Positions 60,264 to 64,000 of a stretch of 64,000 nucleotides of DNA are shown here, piece after piece. The DNA is taken from contig NZ_MWUM01000013.1 in NCBI RefSeq assembly GCF_002028455.1, positions 62,001-126,000 of the forward strand. Reading direction: 5' to 3'. Both the position numbers and the translations under genes were made by a program. Positions within the stretch are counted from its first letter, which is position 1; every line of letters starts with the position of its first letter. Origin of the DNA: Zoogloea sp. LCSB751 (GTDB lineage Bacteria; Pseudomonadota; Gammaproteobacteria; Burkholderiales; Rhodocyclaceae). The notes under the pieces were generated by a model. That model was not told where the DNA came from, searched no databases, and was given only the letters and a program-made list of their open reading frames with translations.

Positions 60264-60693
60264 TCTTCACCTCGTCTGTCCGCATTGCCAGTCCATCAAC
60301 CGCGTACCGACTGCGAAGCTATCGGAACATCCCAACTGCGGCCGCTGCCAGCAGCCCTTGTTCACGGGCGAACCCATCGAGTTGACCACGGCGACGTTCT
60401 CGCGCCACGTGGAGCGCAGCGACCTGCCACTGTTGGTCGATTTCTGGGCACCTTGGTGCGGGCCGTGCAAGATGATGGCCCCGCAGTTCCAGCAAGCGGC
60501 GCGCCAGCTCGAACCCAGGGTCAGGCTGGCCAAGGTCAATACCGAGGCAGAACCCCACCTGGCCGCGCAGTTCGGCATCCGCAGCATTCCAACCCTGATT
60601 TTGTTCCGAGGGGGACATGAGGTTGCACGTCAGGCGGGCGCCATGGGCGCGCAGGACATTATGCGCTGGGTGACATCCCGCTTGCCGCAATGA
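60253..60693 (+). CDS. trx: Thioredoxin 2-type thioredoxin with zinc site
   Basis: 146 residues. N-terminal zinc finger (CPHC at 9-12, CGRC at 29-32), thioredoxin domain with W-C-G-P-C near 68-73 and cis-Pro in RSIPTLILF. Start ATG at 60253 lies inside the upstream gene, with AAGGAGG 7 nt before it. Reduces disulfides in the cytosol under oxidative stress. A fragment of a trx 3' end, highly similar to its own, recurs at 63709. Confidence 0.93.
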   Translation: MKNDLHLVCPHCQSINRVPTAKLSEHPNCGRCQQPLFTGEPIELTTATFSRHVERSDLPLLVDFWAPWCGPCKMMAPQFQQAARQLEPRVRLAKVNTEAEPHLAAQFGIRSIPTLILFRGGHEVARQAGAMGAQDIMRWVTSRLPQ

Positions 60694-60753
60694 CCCGGCG
60701 CGAACCACCCTGCTTATCAGTTGTTCGATCCTTGAAGAAAGTGCGTAGCCGCG

Positions 60754-60815
60754 ATGCATAGCGACCCAACCACACAATCTTTGACGAAATGCGTTCCCAG
60801 TTGCAGAAACTCTGG
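60754..60815 (+). pseudogene. psiE: psiE 5' fragment
   Basis: ATGCATA at 60754 followed by sequence that aligns with the start of psiE at 63839: CCACAC...TTGACGAAATGCGTTCCCAG here versus TTGACGAGATGCGCTCCCAG there, about 80 percent identical with mostly transitions and one 1-nt loss. It encodes the FDEMRSQ segment but is cut off after about 20 codons. Confidence 0.7.
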
Positions 60816-60847
60816 AACCTCTGTTTCACCCATAAGGAGCGTCACCT

Positions 60848-63655
60848 TTGAACGAGACTCCTCAAATCTCAGCCCGACACTGTGGCCAGATTAACCAGAA
60901 TGCCCATTTTGGCAGTTGGCATCTCGATCTTGGCTCGCAACTCCTCACTTGCTCCGATGAAGCCTGCCGCGTGCTCGGCCTGGATGTTGGTGCGCCAATA
61001 GCCTTCGAGCGATTCCTGCAGTGCATTCACCCTGAAGACCGCCCCCTCTTCGATAGGGCATGGGATGCTGCCATGTGCGGAAAGTCCCTTGATCTGCGGT
61101 ATCGCATCGTCAGCGGAGGGCAGGTTCGCTGGATACACCTGCGGGCAACATTCAAGGGCGACGCCTCTGGTCGGCCCAGAGCGGCAGACGGGACGGTAGA
61201 GGACATCACCGATCTCAAGAGGGTCGAGCAGGCGCTGAACTCTATGCGCCGACAGCGAGAAGAGTTGGCCAGCCACGTTCCCGGTATGCTTTACCAATAC
61301 CGCCTTCGTCCGGACGGCAGCTCGCACTTCCCTTATGCCAGCGCGAAGATGCGGGAAATATACGGGGTTGCACCGGAGGATGTTTTTGAAGATGCCACTC
61401 CTGCGTTCGCGGCGCTCCATCCTGAAGACCGTGACCGTGTGCATGAAACCATACAGGCGTCGGGGCAGTCACTCGCGCTTTGGCATGACGAGTACCGAGT
61501 GCAGTTTCCAGACGGTCGGGTGATCTGGGTCGAAGGCGAGGCATCGCCTGAAGCCATGCCTGATGGGAGCATTCTCTGGCACGGCTATATCCATGATGTC
61601 ACCTCACGCAAAAGATCCGCGGAAGAGCTTCGCCTTGCGGCTAAAGTTTTTGCGCACGCAGGAGAGGGCATCCTCGTTACCGACGCGCAGGCCCACATTG
61701 TCAACGTCAACCGGGCGTTTACCGTGATCACCGGTTATGCGCGGGAGGAAGTATTGGGCCAGACACCCCGTCTACTCCAGTCCGATCACTATGACGATGA
61801 GTTTTATCAGACCGTTTGGCAGGCTGTGCGTGAGCACGACTATTGGCACGGAGAGCTCTGGTGCCGGCGCAAGAACGGCAGTCAGTTTGCCGCGCTACTG
61901 ACGATCAGTGCAGTCCCGGATATGCAGGGCCATATCGAGCATTACGCAGCCATGTTCTCCGACATCACGGCGCTGAAGGAGAACCAGCGACAGCTTGAAC
62001 GCGTTGCTCATTACGACCTGCTCACCGGCTTGCCCAATCGACTATTGCTTGGAGACCGCCTTAAGCAGGCCATTGGTCAGACACGTCGGCGTGGCATGCA
62101 CCTGGCGGTTGTCTTTATCGATCTGGATGGATTCAAGAAGGTCAACGACCAGCACGGCCACGCAGTCGGCGACAAATTGCTGTCCGTCCTGTCCAGGCGT
62201 ATGACGCAGGTGTTGCGCGAAGACGATACCTTGGCCCGTCTTGGTGGTGATGAGTTTGTCGCTATTCTGGTCGACCTGCCGGATATTTCCATCAGCGTAC
62301 CGATTCTCGATCGCCTGATCGAGGTGGCTGCACAGCCCGTACCGATTGGTGACGCACTGTGCGAGGTGAGCGCGAGTATCGGTGTGAGCTACTACCCGCA
62401 AGGCGAAGATATCGACGCCGACCAACTGCTGCGGCAGGCAGATCAGGCTATGTATCGTGCCAAGCAAGCCGGCAAGAATCGATATCACGTTTTCGATACG
62501 GAGAAGGATCGTACGCTGCGCACCCGTCACGAAGGATTTGACAGCATAGAGAATGCACTTGCCAATGGGCAGTTTCTGCTTTATTTCCAACCTAAGGTCA
62601 ACATGCGCACCGGTGAGGTGCTGGGCGCCGAAGCCTTGATCCGCTGGCAACATCCGACGCGTGGCTTGTTATCTCCTGCCTCCTTCATACCCATCATTGA
62701 GAACCATCCGCTCGGGATTGACGTGGGGCAATGGACCATCGAGGCTGCGCTGACCCAGATCGAAGTTTGGCGCAAGGCCGGCCTTCATGTCCCGATCAGC
62801 GTGAATATCGGTGTGCGGCACTTGCTGCAACCGGACTTCATCATGCATCTACGGGGTATGTTGTCACGACATCCCGGCGCCCAACCGCAAGACCTTGAAC
62901 TGGAAATCCTCGAAACCAGCGCCGTGGAGGACTTCGTTCAAGTGTCTCAGTTGATGGCGCTGTGCGAGAGGATGGGATTGCGTTTTGCCCTCGACGATTT
63001 CGGCAGCGGCTATTCATCGCTGACCTATCTGAAGCGCCTGCCCGCGCACCTGCTCAAGATCGACCAAGGTTTTATACGCGACATGCTCGAGGATCCGGAC
63101 GATATCGCCATCCTGGATGCGCTACTGGCACTGGCAAGGTCGTTTGGCAGGAACTGCATCGCGGAGGGAGTCGAATCCATTCGGCATGGTGAAATGCTGC
63201 TGCGTATGGGATGCGAGTGGGGCCAGGGTTATGCCATCGGGCATCCGATGCCGGCGCATGAATTCGAGCAATGGCTACACACCTCGCAGGTACCCTTATC
63301 CTGGAAGGGATTCAAACCTGACAGTCGCTCCGCGCTGCCCGTGCCGTTCACATACGTCGACCACCGGGTCTGGATTTCCCAGATGATCGACTATCTGTCA
63401 GGCAAGGCCCAAGTGCCCCCTCAATCCGAAACACTCCAATACTGGCGGGATCAAAGTGGCCGCCCTACGTTCTTCGGCAAGGATCCTGATGATCAGGTCG
63501 ATGTCCTGCATCAGAGCATCCAGCAGTTAGCGCACACCCTGAGTGAAATGAAAAATGCCGGCCGTGTCGAGGCATTGAGGGCTGGCATCGACAAGTTGCA
63601 ACATTTGCAGGCGGATCTGCTGGGATTGCTGCCGCCAGACCAGAAGCCGGATTGA
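60848..63655 (+). CDS. PAS-PAS-PAS-GGDEF-EAL cyclic-di-GMP protein
   Basis: 935 residues from a TTG at 60848 (AAGGAG upstream). Three PAS sensor segments (about 15-130, 140-255, 262-378), GGDEF domain with intact GGDEF near 465, and an EAL domain with EAL near 595, ETSAVED, DDFGSGYS and AEGVE, all active residues present. It can in principle both make and degrade c-di-GMP. The C-terminal 80 residues (from about 855) are an extra helical region. It separates trx from psiE, where kefB and other genes lie in better-known islands. Confidence 0.9.
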   Translation: MNETPQISARHCGQINQNAHFGSWHLDLGSQLLTCSDEACRVLGLDVGAPIAFERFLQCIHPEDRPLFDRAWDAAMCGKSLDLRYRIVSGGQVRWIHLRATFKGDASGRPRAADGTVEDITDLKRVEQALNSMRRQREELASHVPGMLYQYRLRPDGSSHFPYASAKMREIYGVAPEDVFEDATPAFAALHPEDRDRVHETIQASGQSLALWHDEYRVQFPDGRVIWVEGEASPEAMPDGSILWHGYIHDVTSRKRSAEELRLAAKVFAHAGEGILVTDAQAHIVNVNRAFTVITGYAREEVLGQTPRLLQSDHYDDEFYQTVWQAVREHDYWHGELWCRRKNGSQFAALLTISAVPDMQGHIEHYAAMFSDITALKENQRQLERVAHYDLLTGLPNRLLLGDRLKQAIGQTRRRGMHLAVVFIDLDGFKKVNDQHGHAVGDKLLSVLSRRMTQVLREDDTLARLGGDEFVAILVDLPDISISVPILDRLIEVAAQPVPIGDALCEVSASIGVSYYPQGEDIDADQLLRQADQAMYRAKQAGKNRYHVFDTEKDRTLRTRHEGFDSIENALANGQFLLYFQPKVNMRTGEVLGAEALIRWQHPTRGLLSPASFIPIIENHPLGIDVGQWTIEAALTQIEVWRKAGLHVPISVNIGVRHLLQPDFIMHLRGMLSRHPGAQPQDLELEILETSAVEDFVQVSQLMALCERMGLRFALDDFGSGYSSLTYLKRLPAHLLKIDQGFIRDMLEDPDDIAILDALLALARSFGRNCIAEGVESIRHGEMLLRMGCEWGQGYAIGHPMPAHEFEQWLHTSQVPLSWKGFKPDSRSALPVPFTYVDHRVWISQMIDYLSGKAQVPPQSETLQYWRDQSGRPTFFGKDPDDQVDVLHQSIQQLAHTLSEMKNAGRVEALRAGIDKLQHLQADLLGLLPPDQKPD

Positions 63656-63708
63656 TGCCATGCATGGGACAAAGGGTTGACGTGCAAGAGGCTGATCCAC
63701 CCATCGGC

Positions 63709-63775
63709 GGCGCCACGGGCGCGCAGGACATTATGCGCTGGGTGGCTTCGCAATTGCCTCGGCAATCCAGGTGTA
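63709..63775 (+). pseudogene. trx: trx 3' fragment
   Basis: 36 bp (63709-63744) identical, except for one base, to 60637-60672 of trx; it encodes GATGAQDIMRWVASQLP as in the trx C-terminus. No start, no domain. Remnant of a second trx copy ahead of psiE. Confidence 0.8.
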
Positions 63776-63838
63776 ATCGAGTCGTCTTCTCGGACTCCCC
63801 GTTCCATTAACGTTTCATTGAAAGAGAGAGCAACGCTT

Positions 63839-64000
63839 ATGCATAAAGAATCTGGCCACACGGCCCTTGACGAGATGCGCTCCCAGTGGCGGTTGATGAC
63901 GGTTTACGAGCGCTTCGAGCAGGTCGTCGCCCTCGTTCTGTCGGCGGTAATTGCCGTCATCATCGTGGTGTCGCTGTTCCAGCTCATCGCCATCGTCTTC
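63839..64000 (+). CDS. psiE: PsiE-like phosphate-starvation-inducible membrane protein (partial)
   Basis: Starts at the ATG at 63839 (GAGAGAG upstream) and runs off the right edge after 54 codons. N-terminal ...YERFEQVVALVLSAVIAVIIVVSLFQLIAIVF with the first transmembrane helix of the PsiE family. It is a regular member of the stress-tolerance island. Only the start is visible. Confidence 0.82.
   Translation, partial: MHKESGHTALDEMRSQWRLMTVYERFEQVVALVLSAVIAVIIVVSLFQLIAIVF

Noticed and set aside
60848..63838. kefB, degP and other usual late genes of the heat-resistance island
   Set aside because: Searched for ion-antiporter and HtrA-type sequence between trx and psiE; none present, the slot holds the PAS-GGDEF-EAL gene.

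Overview
The window is one continuous piece of accessory DNA. Most of it (about 1-47.5 kb) is the conserved core of an integrative and conjugative element (ICE) of the ICEclc / PAGI-2 / PFGI-1 type (G-type type IV secretion). The high GC, the dense minus-strand operons with 1-20 nt overlaps, and the complete set of ICE marker families (PFL_47xx / TIGR037xx proteins) point to a beta- or gammaproteobacterial host such as Pseudomonas or a Burkholderiales member. The species cannot be fixed from this window. Integrase, relaxase and attachment sites are not in the window. By comparison with known elements they should lie beyond the left edge.

Layout. 1-10.5 kb: first half of the mating-pair apparatus (TIGR03756, 03757, RadC-like, DsbA-like, VirB4/TraC-type ATPase, 03751, 03752, 03749, 03746, 03750, 03745, 03758, RAQPRD). 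10.6-16.7 kb: a lower-GC defence island inside the transfer operon. It is a type II CBASS operon (DUF2188 protein, CapV-like patatin, CD-NTase, Cap2 E2/E1, Cap3 JAMM protease) with a divergent XRE repressor plus ImmA/IrrE peptidase pair of the CapH/CapP kind. 16.8-22.9 kb: rest of the transfer genes (TIGR03747, TraD coupling protein, TIGR03765, lytic transglycosylase, TIGR03759, a coiled-coil membrane protein, PilL-like lipoprotein). 23-35.2 kb: a large helicase, a DNA methyltransferase-like gene and a string of small, mostly uncharacterised ICE genes. These are separated by hairpins, terminators and long structured leaders. 36-45.1 kb: DNA processing and control (topB, ssb, DUF3158, TIGR03761, a STY4528-type replication protein, DUF2857/BisC-like, ParB/BisD-like, Shi-like, ParA, AlpA). 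45.2-47.5 kb: a BisR-like gene and a LysR regulator. 47.6-48.5 kb: decayed IS66 and IS110 remnants. 48.7-64 kb, plus strand: a transmissible locus of stress tolerance (heat-resistance island: HTH protein, sHsp20, ClpG/ClpK disaggregase, phospholipase D, FtsH, frameshifted Hsp20, YfdX1, YfdX2, HdeD, an HPF-like protein, thioredoxin, a PAS-GGDEF-EAL protein, and the start of PsiE).

How the parts fit. The ICE core provides transfer, single-strand processing, replication/partition and a bistable control cassette (LysR - BisR - AlpA - ParA - Shi - BisD - BisC). The cargo gives the host phage defence (CBASS) and protein-quality control under heat and oxidative stress.

The most interesting signals beyond gene content are: (i) five copies of one three-hairpin RNA, matching my recollection of the radC RNA motif, in the leaders of five separate ICE genes; (ii) an origin-like array of helically phased iterons, a perfect DnaA box and an AT-rich inverted repeat inside the replication-protein gene; (iii) a cyclic-di-GMP gene bracketed by duplicated fragments of trx and psiE; (iv) a 10-bp direct repeat flanking the CBASS island; (v) paired 12-bp palindromes before alpA and three copies of a second palindrome in the replication-gene region.

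All assignments come from reading motifs and gene order; no database search was run.
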